The notes under the pieces: generated by a model
Told to the model about the DNA's origin: nothing
Databases searched by the model: none
What the model saw: only the letters and a program-made list of their open reading frames with translations
In this document: piece by piece, positions 27,100 through 35,582 of the stretch
Position numbering within the stretch: the stretch's first letter is position 1
Layout of the letters: every line of letters begins with the position of its first letter
DNA from: Flavobacterium resistens
GTDB lineage: Bacteria; Bacteroidota; Bacteroidia; Flavobacteriales; Flavobacteriaceae
Length of the DNA: 64,000 nucleotides
Direction of reading: 5' to 3'
Assembly: GCF_900182645.1 (NCBI RefSeq)
Contig: NZ_FXTA01000003.1
Location: 682,001 to 746,000 of the forward strand
Translations under genes and position numbers: made by a program

Positions 27100-29259
27100 A
27101 TGAAAAAGATATACTTTACCCTATTAATCATAGGGCAATGTGTTTTTGCTCAAAACAAAACGGAGCAAGACACAACAAAATCGCATGAACTTGAAAATGT
27201 TTTTGTAACTGCTAATCGCACAGCAACTTTAAGAAAAGAAACTCCTGTTGCAATCAGTAAATTGACAGCAAAAACAATCAATGAAGCCAAAGCTACAGCG
27301 GTTTACGAAATCATAAATAAAACTCCTGGTGTCTTGATGATAAATCTAGGGAACGAACAACATATGATGTCTATTCGTCAACCCATGACTACAAATGCTT
27401 ACTATTTATATTTAGAAGACGGATTACCAATTCGCCCGATGGGAATTTTCAATCATAATGCTTTATTAGAAATAAATCAATATAACTTACAAAGTATTGA
27501 GGTCGTTAAAGGTCCGGTTTCTTCTTTATACGGGCCAGAAGCTGTGGGTGGAACTATTAATTTAATTTCGATAAAACCTCCTGTTGATCCAGAATTTAAA
27601 TTTGGAATCCAAGCAGATAATTATGGCTATCGAAGATTTCAAGCAGCCGGAGGTGCAACAATTGGAAAAGTTGGTTTTCATATTGCCGGAATTTCAAGTT
27701 TACAAGAAAATGGTTGGATGACCTATTCTGATTATAACAAAGACAATCTAAATGCGAGAATTGATTACAACATTTCTCCATCTACCCGATTGATTAGCAA
27801 TACGATGTATGGAAAATATTATTCGGATATGAGCGGCACGGTCAATGAAGAGGCTTTCAACAATAGAACTTATAAAAGCACTTCTGATTTCACCTATCGA
27901 AAATCGGACGCTTTGCGAACTCGTTTAACGTTAGAACATGATTGGAACGAAAATTCGAGCAGTTACATTACGGCTTATTTACGCGACAATAAATTAGGCC
28001 AAAATCCATCATACGGAATCAAATGGAGCCCAACAGTAAATCCGACCAAAGCGACGGGTGAAGTAAATTCAAACAATTTCAAAAGTTATGGTGCAATTGG
28101 GCAACATACTCAAAAATTTGATTTCTTAAACACCAAAATTGTTGCCGGCGCTTTATACGATTATTCTCCAGTAACCTATTGGTCGTATGTAATTGATTTA
28201 AAAGCAAACTTAAATCCGGGAGAACCAGGAAAACAAACGGTAGATTCTTATCAAATTATTGCTGAGCATCCAGATTCTAAACTTTCGGATTATACCGCAG
28301 ATATTTTCAACACAGCCGGTTACGCACAAATCAGCTTTAATCCAATTGAAAAATTAGTTATTACTGTTGGAGGACGTTATGATAATATGAAAGTGAATTA
28401 TGATAATGCAATTGATCTTTCTACAGGAAGCAAAGTTTATGATAAAGCCACTTTTAAAGCAGGAGCAAATTACAATCCGTTTGAATTTGCAGGATTTTAT
28501 GGCAATTATTCACAAGGTTTTGCGCCTCCGGGAATTACTTCAATTTTTAGAGCTAAACCGGGAACCGGAGGAACAACAGGCGTCCCAGCTGAATTTTATT
28601 ACAATCTAAAACCAGCAGATTTTGATAATTATGAAATTGGCGGATGGCTGTCATTTTTAGAAAACAAACTGAATTTTGATTACGCTTTCTATTATATGGA
28701 AGGCAAAAATGAATTATTGAATATAAAACTTCCTGATAATTCAACCGATTATCGATCTGCGGGAGAAACGCGTCATAAAGGAATTGAGTTTGGTGCTTCA
28801 TATAAACCATCAAAACAATTTAATATTCGTCTTGGCGGAACTTATGCGCAACATACTTATATAGATTTTAAACTTTCAGATAAACCATCAGATCCGATTC
28901 AGGATTTAAACGGAAAAGAAATGCCGTCAGCTCCAAAATGGTCAGGAAATTCAGAAGTAAGTTATTATCCAAACTGGCTTCCTAATCTAAGAACATCTTT
29001 AGAATGGCAACTTGTTGGCAGTTATTACCAAGATCAGATCAATACCGTAAAATATGATGGGTACAATATTTTCAATGCCCGAATTGGCTATCAATGGAAA
29101 AAAATTGAGGTTTACGGAAATGTGCTAAATCTTACTGACAAACTATATGCATACAATGTTTCAAGAACAAATGTTGCAAATGCCCAACCTACTTATACAG
29201 CTGCAGCACCACGAACTTTTGTTTTCGGAATTCAATATAATTTTTCATTAAAAAAATAA
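27100..29259 (+). CDS. TonB-dependent receptor (FecA-like)
   Basis: 719 residues. Signal peptide 1-17 (ends VFA/Q), then LENVFVTANRTATLRKETPVA, plug domain to ~155 with IEVVKGPVSSLYGPEAVGGTINLIS, and a 22-strand-type beta-barrel ending in a C-terminal aromatic pattern (FVFGIQYNFSLKK). The plug is rich in Met and His (NEQHMMSIRQPMTTNAYYLY and LPIRPMGIFNH), which could hint at copper or another metal, although a siderophore-iron ligand is equally plausible. It is 3 bp upstream of the PepSY_TM gene. Confidence 0.93.
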   Translation: MKKIYFTLLIIGQCVFAQNKTEQDTTKSHELENVFVTANRTATLRKETPVAISKLTAKTINEAKATAVYEIINKTPGVLMINLGNEQHMMSIRQPMTTNAYYLYLEDGLPIRPMGIFNHNALLEINQYNLQSIEVVKGPVSSLYGPEAVGGTINLISIKPPVDPEFKFGIQADNYGYRRFQAAGGATIGKVGFHIAGISSLQENGWMTYSDYNKDNLNARIDYNISPSTRLISNTMYGKYYSDMSGTVNEEAFNNRTYKSTSDFTYRKSDALRTRLTLEHDWNENSSSYITAYLRDNKLGQNPSYGIKWSPTVNPTKATGEVNSNNFKSYGAIGQHTQKFDFLNTKIVAGALYDYSPVTYWSYVIDLKANLNPGEPGKQTVDSYQIIAEHPDSKLSDYTADIFNTAGYAQISFNPIEKLVITVGGRYDNMKVNYDNAIDLSTGSKVYDKATFKAGANYNPFEFAGFYGNYSQGFAPPGITSIFRAKPGTGGTTGVPAEFYYNLKPADFDNYEIGGWLSFLENKLNFDYAFYYMEGKNELLNIKLPDNSTDYRSAGETRHKGIEFGASYKPSKQFNIRLGGTYAQHTYIDFKLSDKPSDPIQDLNGKEMPSAPKWSGNSEVSYYPNWLPNLRTSLEWQLVGSYYQDQINTVKYDGYNIFNARIGYQWKKIEVYGNVLNLTDKLYAYNVSRTNVANAQPTYTAAAPRTFVFGIQYNFSLKK

Positions 29260-29261
29260 TT

Positions 29262-30848
29262 ATGAGTAAAAAAACTTATAAAAAGAAAGATTCTAAATTC
29301 ATCAAAAAAATCAAACAACACATGTACAAATGGCATCGTGTTATTGGATTAATCACAATTGTTCCAGTAATTTTCTGGACATTTTCAGGTTTGATGCATC
29401 CGTTTATGGCGCATTTTTTCAAACCAGAAATTGCTCATGACAAAATTGAACAATCAATTATTGATAAAAGCCAACTGCATTATTCAATTCAGGAAGTTTT
29501 GCTGAAAAACGAAATATCGCAATTCAAAAATTTTAGAATTGTTACTTTCAATAATGCGACTTATTATCAGGTAAAAACAATTCTTGGTGAACTTTGGTAT
29601 TATGATGCTTCAACTGCCAAAAAACTGGAAAATGGAGATCAAAAATATGCCGAATGGCTTTCACGTTATTTCTTAGACGATCAAAAAAGTCAGGTAAAAA
29701 ACAGTGAAATTGTAACCGAATTTACTTCGCAATACAAATATGTAAACCGCTATTTACCTGTTTATAAATTAAGTTTTGATCGCCCTGATGCCATGCAGAT
29801 TTATGTAGAAACCTCATCAAGCAAGCTGGCAACTTACAACCCAACTTCCAGACAAGTTTTCATTTGGTTTTTCGACACTTTTCATAATTGGTCGTTTATC
29901 GATGCCATTAGTAATAACAGTGTCCGAATTATTACGATGATTTTCTTATTGTCAATTATTGGATTTTCAGCCTTGAGCGGTATTTTAATTTATGGTTTGC
30001 TTTGGAAACAATTCAAAAAAACAGATAGTGTAGCGCCAAAAAAAGGTTTAAGAAAATATCATCGCCAAATTGGAATCTGGATTTCACTTTTCACTCTCAC
30101 TTTTGCCTTCAGCGGTGCTTATCACGCTACGACAAAATGGGCGCCATATACGTTGTCACAAATGATTTATGAACCAACCTTTGTAACCAAAGAAATTCCT
30201 GGAGCAAATAATAATCTTGATTTAGACTGGAGTCGTTTCCAAAACATTAGCATAATTACATTAAATGACACCACCTATTATCGTTGCCAATTACTTGAAA
30301 ACGAAAATAAAAGATTCAAAAGACCAAAATCAGATTCGAAGTGGAATAAAAAAGAAGACTCAAAATCTGAAGTCGTTTACATAAACGCGACAACAAATAA
30401 AATCGCGCCAAATCTGGATTTAGAATATGCCGAATTTTTAGCATATTACTTTACAGATGGAGCGCCAAAAGCTTCATGTTGCGAAATGATCGACACATCA
30501 GAAGATGACTCTCAGCCTTCATTCGAAAACATAAAATTATTGGAGTCAAAAGTACTAACCGATTTTGAAAGCAGAGAATATGGCTTTGTAAACAAAAGGC
30601 TTCCGGTCGTAAAATTAGCTTATGACACACCTGAAAAAACAACTTATTTTATTGAAACTTCAACCTCAAGATTGGCTGCAGTGATCAATAATTCGGATAA
30701 AGTCGAAGGTTATTCTTTTGCTATTTTACACAAATTTTTATTTATGGATTGGGCTGGAAAAAACATTCGGGATTTAGCAACTGTTTTGGCCGCGCTTTCA
30801 ATTTTAATTGTGAGTGTTTTAGGTTTTATTCTTTTTCTGAAAAAATAG
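29262..30848 (+). CDS. PepSY-associated transmembrane protein
   Basis: 528 residues with four transmembrane helices (~25-45, 225-250, 265-290, 500-525) and two large outer loops. Each loop contains a PepSY-like segment, the second recognisable by YGFVNKRLPVVKLAYDTPEKT. Conserved histidines occur in the helices (WHRVIGLIT, KYHRQIGIWISL), and KASCCEMIDTSEDD lies in the second loop. PepSY_TM proteins assist TonB-receptor uptake, probably by reducing or handling a ligand at the inner membrane. The 2-base gap to the TonB receptor supports cotranscription. Confidence 0.88.
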   Translation: MSKKTYKKKDSKFIKKIKQHMYKWHRVIGLITIVPVIFWTFSGLMHPFMAHFFKPEIAHDKIEQSIIDKSQLHYSIQEVLLKNEISQFKNFRIVTFNNATYYQVKTILGELWYYDASTAKKLENGDQKYAEWLSRYFLDDQKSQVKNSEIVTEFTSQYKYVNRYLPVYKLSFDRPDAMQIYVETSSSKLATYNPTSRQVFIWFFDTFHNWSFIDAISNNSVRIITMIFLLSIIGFSALSGILIYGLLWKQFKKTDSVAPKKGLRKYHRQIGIWISLFTLTFAFSGAYHATTKWAPYTLSQMIYEPTFVTKEIPGANNNLDLDWSRFQNISIITLNDTTYYRCQLLENENKRFKRPKSDSKWNKKEDSKSEVVYINATTNKIAPNLDLEYAEFLAYYFTDGAPKASCCEMIDTSEDDSQPSFENIKLLESKVLTDFESREYGFVNKRLPVVKLAYDTPEKTTYFIETSTSRLAAVINNSDKVEGYSFAILHKFLFMDWAGKNIRDLATVLAALSILIVSVLGFILFLKK

Positions 30849-30856
30849 TTGAAAGA

Positions 30857-30906
30857 TGCTAAGGTTCTAAGATTCTAAGACGCTAAGTTTTATTTTCTTA
30901 GAATCT
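30857..30906. repeat. CTAAGnnn word array with inverted copy
   Basis: Octads CTAAGGTT, CTAAGATT, CTAAGACG, CTAAG in tandem (30858-30887), then the reverse complement CTTAGAATC (30897-30905). This forms a short-stem hairpin after the PepSY_TM gene. Confidence 0.65.
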
Positions 30907-30947
30907 TTTTCTAAATTTGATTATCACATAACCTCTTGTAAACAAAA

Positions 30948-31583
30948 TTGAAAAAATATCTAAAGCTTTCCTTGCCACTTTTATTAACGCTTTGTTTTAG
31001 CTTTTTTTTCATATTGATGATTCGAATTACCTGTCAATATATTCCATTCAGGAATGATGTCGCTTTTCTTCAAATAAAACAGACGGAAGTTACCGAAATC
31101 CCTTTTTACACCACTTTCTTTTATATACATGTATATTCGGCCATCTTTGTTTTACTTGCCGGATTTACTCAATTTAATTCTGATTTATTAAAGAAAAAGC
31201 CTATCATTCATAGAAATATCGGGAAATTATATGTATTTATTGTACTGTTTTTAAGTGCACCTTCGGGTTTATTTATTGGCATTTTTGCGAATGGAGGTTT
31301 TTATTCAAAAATCTCTTTTGTCACTTTATCAATTTTATGGTTTTACTTTACACTGAAAGGTTTTTCGGCCATTAAAAACAAAAATATTAAGCTTCATAAG
31401 GCTTTTATGATGCGAAGTTTTGCTTTAACATTTTCAGCAATAACCTTACGTTTTTGGAAGGTTTTTCTTGTATATTTGTTTCAGCCTTCGCCAATGGATG
31501 TTTATCAGATAATAGCCTGGCTCGGCTGGGTTCCTAATTTATTGATCATTGAATATTATCTTTTTAATCAATCTAAAAAATGA
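30948..31583 (+). CDS. DUF2306-like membrane protein
   Basis: 211 residues with five to six transmembrane helices. The start is a TTG at 30948 giving MKKYLKLSLPLLLTL; the next methionine is 23 residues in and would cut a membrane helix. The pattern FYIHVYSAIFVLLAGFTQF, then RNIGKLYVFIVL and FMMRSFALTFSAITLR, fits the DUF2306 family. Histidines in the helices could bind haem; this is speculation. Overlaps the next gene by 4 bp (ATGA). Confidence 0.78.
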   Translation: MKKYLKLSLPLLLTLCFSFFFILMIRITCQYIPFRNDVAFLQIKQTEVTEIPFYTTFFYIHVYSAIFVLLAGFTQFNSDLLKKKPIIHRNIGKLYVFIVLFLSAPSGLFIGIFANGGFYSKISFVTLSILWFYFTLKGFSAIKNKNIKLHKAFMMRSFALTFSAITLRFWKVFLVYLFQPSPMDVYQIIAWLGWVPNLLIIEYYLFNQSKK

Positions 31584-32452
31584 AAAAACTTTTTGGTTTA
31601 TTACTGCTTACAATGCTGTTTTCCTGTAAAGAAAACAAAAACGAAAAAAATAAAAATGACAAACCACAAGAAAAAGAAATTTTGACTGAATTATACGGTT
31701 CGTGGGTTGGTGGATTTATTGTAAAAGAGCGTGATACAACCAAGGAATTAACTGAAATGTATAGTAACAAAATAAACATTGTTATAAAAAAAATAACGGA
31801 GAGTGAAGTTATTGGACAAAATATTGTTGCTGGAAACGAAAGACCTCTTAAAGGAAAAATGATTCAGAACGGAAATATAATTCACTTTGTACTTAATGAA
31901 CCCGGAGACGATAAAAATGATGGTGTTTTTGATTTCGAAATAAAAAATAACGTTTTAAAAGGAACTTGGATTGCCAATAACAAAAATAAAAACGTTACAG
32001 AAAGAAGTTTTGAACTTACTAAAAAGAAATTTATCTATAATCCTGCTGCAATGCTCTCTGAAGGAGATATGTATGTTGACTTTGTAAATCCGAAAAAGCA
32101 AAAAATTAAATTTGAAGACGAAGAAAATAACGAAGAATACATTGAGAACACTTATAGAATGGCCTCGCCTTCTGTCTACACTATAAATTCATCAAAACAA
32201 AAACTAAAGGAATCTGATGTTAAAAACCTCAAAAAACTGGACTTGGAAATTCTTAGAAACACGATTTTTGCAAGACACGGACTTACTTTTAAAACAAAAA
32301 CTATTCGTCAATTTTTTGATCGTGTAGATTGGTATATCCCGATTTCAGAAAATGTCAATAGTGAATTAACAATGGTCGAAAAAGAAAACATCGCTTTACT
32401 AAAACGCTTTGAAAAATACGCCGAAGATAATTATGATACTTTTGGAAGATAA
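31580..32452 (+). CDS. YARHG-domain lipoprotein
   Basis: 290 residues. MKKLFGLLLLTMLFSC is a lipoprotein signal followed by a Lys/Asn-rich linker. A beta-strand-rich middle (residues 30-150, for instance LYGSWVGGFIVKE) is followed by a YARHG-type domain near residues 215-285: LKKLDLEILRNTIFARHGLTF and RQFFDRVDWYIP. The YARHG domain occurs in extracellular bacterial proteins and its function is unknown. It is translationally coupled to the DUF2306-like gene. Confidence 0.82.
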   Translation: MKKLFGLLLLTMLFSCKENKNEKNKNDKPQEKEILTELYGSWVGGFIVKERDTTKELTEMYSNKINIVIKKITESEVIGQNIVAGNERPLKGKMIQNGNIIHFVLNEPGDDKNDGVFDFEIKNNVLKGTWIANNKNKNVTERSFELTKKKFIYNPAAMLSEGDMYVDFVNPKKQKIKFEDEENNEEYIENTYRMASPSVYTINSSKQKLKESDVKNLKKLDLEILRNTIFARHGLTFKTKTIRQFFDRVDWYIPISENVNSELTMVEKENIALLKRFEKYAEDNYDTFGR

Positions 32453-32462
32453 TTTTAAAAAA

Positions 32463-32617
32463 GGGGCTAAGGTACTAAGGTTCTGAGTTACTAAGTTTTC
32501 TCTCTCATTATTTCATAAAAAAACTCAGCTAGATATACTGCAGTCTATCTAGCTGAGTTTTTTTTTTAAAGATACTTAACTAAAAAAACTTATCACCTCA
32601 GAACCTTAACATCTTAG
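32463..32617. repeat. Word array enclosing a strong terminator
   Basis: Left word array CTAAGGTA-CTAAGGTT-CTGAGTTA-CTAAG (32467-32495) and right complementary array CTCAGAACCTTAACATCTTAG (32597-32617). Inside lies a separate hairpin at 32521-32560. Confidence 0.65.
32521..32570. terminator. Bidirectional terminator between convergent genes
   Basis: Fifteen-base perfect arms (AAACTCAGCTAGATA / TATCTAGCTGAGTTT) with a 10-base loop and T-run. It serves the YARHG lipoprotein and the convergent TrmH-type gene. Confidence 0.85.
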
Positions 32618-32632
32618 AAGATTCAAAAAACT

Positions 32633-33295
32633 TTATCTCGGATTTTCCTGATAATAACGTTCTTCAATTCGTTTAATATCTTTAATAGAATTTTTCGCCC
32701 ATAAAAGACGTTTTTCCAGAATTTCTTCTTCAGACAATTGCCATTTTACATTTGATCTTCTAAGTCGGTTTGTCAAACTTTGGATAATAATTGAGGCTGA
32801 AACCGAAATATTCAGACTTTCTGTAAAACCGACCATTGGTATTTTTAAAAACCCATCGGCGTTGTCCATAATTTCTTGTGACAAACCTTCTTTTTCTGTT
32901 CCAAAAAATAACGCGCTTGGTTTTGAAATATCGAAATCTTCCAACATCGAATCTTTTTCGTGCGGCGTTGTTGCAATGATTTGGTAGCCTTTATTTTTTA
33001 AATCGGAAAGACATCCGGAAACCGAATCAAATCGGTTGATGTCAACCCATTTCTGTGCACCAAGAGCAATTTCTTTATCGATTCTTTTTCCGAAACGCTG
33101 TTCGATTACATTCAATTCCTGAATTCCAAAAACCTCACAACTTCTCATTACCGCACTTGTATTATGCATTTGAAAAACATCTTCTACAGCAACTGTAAAA
33201 TGTTTGGTACGATTTTCCAAAACATGCAAAAATCTTTCTTTACGGTTATCAGTTAATATATTTTCAAGAAATTCGAGGTAATCTAAATCAATCAT
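32633..33295 (-). CDS. trmH: SPOUT RNA methyltransferase, TrmH family
   Basis: 220 residues started at the ATG at 33295 (MIDLDYLEFLENIL). An earlier ATG at 33343 sits at the -33 element of the promoter and is rejected. The SPOUT core has HNTSAVMRSCEVFGIQELNV, then ALFFGTEKEGLSQEIMDNAD (~125-145) and IPMVGFTESLNISVSASII with the trefoil-knot asparagine and serine. The protein is close to tRNA (guanosine-18-2'-O)-methyltransferase TrmH, whose C-terminal basic region also appears here (RLRRSNVKWQL). Other TrmH-like rRNA methylases are an alternative. Confidence 0.85.
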   Translation of the reverse strand: MIDLDYLEFLENILTDNRKERFLHVLENRTKHFTVAVEDVFQMHNTSAVMRSCEVFGIQELNVIEQRFGKRIDKEIALGAQKWVDINRFDSVSGCLSDLKNKGYQIIATTPHEKDSMLEDFDISKPSALFFGTEKEGLSQEIMDNADGFLKIPMVGFTESLNISVSASIIIQSLTNRLRRSNVKWQLSEEEILEKRLLWAKNSIKDIKRIEERYYQENPR

Positions 33296-33312
33296 TTTAT
33301 TTCTGTTTGCGG

Positions 33313-33343
33313 CAAAAATAACAATAATTGTTATATCGGGCAA
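33313..33343 (-). promoter_or_regulatory. Promoter of the TrmH-type gene
   Basis: On the minus strand TTG (33343-33341), then 20 bases, then TATTTTTG (33320-33313). Expected start of transcription near 33306, 11 bp before the chosen ATG at 33295. This placement excludes the earlier ATG at 33343. Confidence 0.6.
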
Positions 33344-33491
33344 AATGACTTCTTATGGACTCAAATTCATTTATAGATCTAAACTGGTATGGTTTAAGTC
33401 CTCATTATACTTAAATCGGTTATTTTTACTGATTCGAAGAATTTAACCAATCTTCATTTCTCACTAACTACAACCAAACAACAACTTTTTA

Positions 33492-34799
33492 ATGAAACCG
33501 CATTTTTACAAAATCCTTTTTTTTCTTTTTTTTAGTTTACTTTCCTGCGTCGCACAAAAAAACGTAGAAATTCCTGTGGGAAACGGCTGGAGCAGCAATT
33601 CTGTCAATACCGTAAAATTTAGAAAAAACGCTTTAACGACTTTTAAAGATTTTCAATTTATAGCCTATTATGATAATGATGGCGCGGTAATTTTAGGCAA
33701 AAGAAAACTAAATTCAACTAATTGGGAAATTGTAAAAACATCTTACAGCGGAAATGTAAAAGATGCGCATAATACGATCAGCATTGCAATTGATGGCGAT
33801 GGATATTTGCATATCAGCTGGGATCATCACGATACAAAACTTCGATATGCAAAAAGCAAATATCCTTTAAGCTTAGATTTAGGCAAAGAAGAATCAATGA
33901 CAGGAATTGCTGAACAAAAAGTAACGTATCCCGAATTTCACAATCTGCCAAACGGGAATTTAGTATTCTTTTATCGCTCAGGTGCTTCGGGACGAGGAAA
34001 TATGATTCTTAATTTATATTCGGTAAAAGAAAAAAAATGGTCGCAACTGCAAAGCAATTTATTAAACGGCGAAGAGCAAAGAAGCGCATATTGGCAGGCA
34101 AAAGTTGATAAAAAAGGTACAATTCATCTTTCATGGGTTTGGAGAGAAAGTTGGGATGTTTCGACGAATCACGACATTTGCTATGCTCGTTCTTTTGACG
34201 GCGGTTTGACCTGGGAAAAATCAAATGGAGAAAAATACAATTTGCCTATAACAGTTGCATCGGCAGAAATTGCCTGGAAAATTCCTGAAAAATCAAGTTT
34301 AATTAATCAGACTTCAATGATTGTGGATAAAAATGAAAATCCTTATATCGCCAATTATTGGAGTGAAAATACTATTCCGCAGTTTCAAATTGTTTACCTA
34401 GAAAACGGTATTTGGAAAAAATCAAATACGGGTTTCAGAAAAACTTCTTTTTATTTAGGAGGCGGAGGTACGAAGAAAATTCCAATTTCGAGACCTGATT
34501 TATTGATTAAAGAAGAAGGGAAAAAACGCAATTTGTATTTGCTTTTCAGAGATGCTGAAAGAGAAAACAAAGTATCGATGGCGTATACCAATTTAAGCCA
34601 AAACGCCCCATGGAAGGTAACCGACTTAACCTCAGCTTCTATCGGTGAATGGGAGCCCAATTATGATATTTCGCTTTGGGAAAAACAAAAAAAACTTCAT
34701 ATCTTTCTTCAAAATGTAAATCAGGTTGATGGCGAAGGTTTAGCCAAATCAGAACCAACAATGGTCAGGGTTTTGGAAGTGAATCAGTTGCCTAAATAA
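33492..34799 (+). CDS. Exported BNR_4 beta-propeller protein
   Basis: 435 residues. Signal peptide MKPHFYKILFFLFFSLLSC with Cys suggests a lipoprotein. The mature part contains repeated propeller-blade motifs: SIAIDGDGYLHISWDHHDTKLRYA, KVDKKGTIHLSWVWRES, CYARSFDGGLTWEKSNGEKY and MIVDKNENPYIANYW. This is the BNR_4 family, which includes polysaccharide lyases of the PL24/PL25 type and other glycan-active or glycan-binding propellers. The paired His in DHHD and the TWEKS blade suggest a carbohydrate role, but no substrate can be assigned. It does not sit in a SusCD-type polysaccharide-utilisation locus within the window. Confidence 0.8.
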   Translation: MKPHFYKILFFLFFSLLSCVAQKNVEIPVGNGWSSNSVNTVKFRKNALTTFKDFQFIAYYDNDGAVILGKRKLNSTNWEIVKTSYSGNVKDAHNTISIAIDGDGYLHISWDHHDTKLRYAKSKYPLSLDLGKEESMTGIAEQKVTYPEFHNLPNGNLVFFYRSGASGRGNMILNLYSVKEKKWSQLQSNLLNGEEQRSAYWQAKVDKKGTIHLSWVWRESWDVSTNHDICYARSFDGGLTWEKSNGEKYNLPITVASAEIAWKIPEKSSLINQTSMIVDKNENPYIANYWSENTIPQFQIVYLENGIWKKSNTGFRKTSFYLGGGGTKKIPISRPDLLIKEEGKKRNLYLLFRDAERENKVSMAYTNLSQNAPWKVTDLTSASIGEWEPNYDISLWEKQKKLHIFLQNVNQVDGEGLAKSEPTMVRVLEVNQLPK

Positions 34800-34813
34800 T
34801 AGAATTTAAGAAA

Positions 34814-35503
34814 ATGAAAAAGAAACTTGTAGTCTTAACCGGCGCCGGAATTAGTGCAGAAAGCGGGATCAAAACGTTTCGCGACAGCGACGGCTTATGG
34901 GAAGGTCATGACGTCATGGAAGTCGCAACTCCTGAAGGCTGGCATAAAAATCAGGAATTGGTTTTGGATTTTTATAATAAAAGACGTCAGCAACTAAAAG
35001 AAGTAAAACCTAATTTAGGTCACACTATTTTAGCCGAATTAGAGAAAGATTTCGACGTTTATATTATCACCCAGAATGTTGATGATTTGCACGAACGTGC
35101 CGGAAGCACAAATGTTTTGCATTTACATGGCGAATTACTTAAAGTTCGAAGTGTACAAAATAAAAACTTAATTTTAGATTGGACAGAAGATTTAAACACT
35201 GGCGATTTTGATATAAACGGACATCAATTGAGACCGCATATTGTTTGGTTTGGCGAAGAAGTTCCAGCATTAGAAGAAGCAATCGACATTACAGAAACAG
35301 CTGATTATTTTGCTGTAATTGGAACTTCGCTTCAAGTTTATCCCGCAGCAGGTCTGATTGCCTATGCGCCAAGTACAACTCCGGTTTTTTATATTGATCC
35401 AAAACCAATTGCAATTCCAAATATTAGAAATAAAGTGGAAACGATTGCCAAATTTGCATCAGAAGGAGTTGCCGATTTAAGAGCGCGATTAAATTCATTT
35501 TGA
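34814..35503 (+). CDS. cobB: NAD-dependent protein deacylase (sirtuin), zinc site absent
   Basis: 229 residues. The sirtuin core has VVLTGAGISAESGIKTFRDS (NAD binding), TQNVDDLHERAGS and the catalytic histidine in VLHLHGELLK (~104). FYNKRRQQL (~52-60) carries the Y-x-x-R pair seen in class III sirtuins (SIRT5, CobB), which favour succinyl and malonyl lysine. The small-domain region after HG reads KVRSVQNKNLILDW and NTGDFDINGHQLRPH, where E. coli CobB has CRC and CHCC. None of the four cysteines is present, so the structural zinc is probably lost. It lies 14 bp after the BNR_4 gene. Confidence 0.88.
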   Translation: MKKKLVVLTGAGISAESGIKTFRDSDGLWEGHDVMEVATPEGWHKNQELVLDFYNKRRQQLKEVKPNLGHTILAELEKDFDVYIITQNVDDLHERAGSTNVLHLHGELLKVRSVQNKNLILDWTEDLNTGDFDINGHQLRPHIVWFGEEVPALEEAIDITETADYFAVIGTSLQVYPAAGLIAYAPSTTPVFYIDPKPIAIPNIRNKVETIAKFASEGVADLRARLNSF

Positions 35504-35549
35504 ATGCATAAATGCACGTTTTAATTATCTCTAATCGCTAAATTCTGCT

Positions 35550-35557
35550 TATATTTG
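35550..35557 (+). promoter_or_regulatory. Candidate -7 box for purB
   Basis: TATATTTG, a full match to TAnnTTTG, 26 bp before the ATG at 35583. No clear TTG upstream. Confidence 0.45.
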
Positions 35558-35582
35558 CACCTTTCGAAAAAACAACATAACA

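Noticed and set aside
30951..31016. A later ATG as start of the DUF2306-like protein.
   Set aside because: It would remove the first transmembrane helix; the TTG at 30948 gives a good N-terminus.
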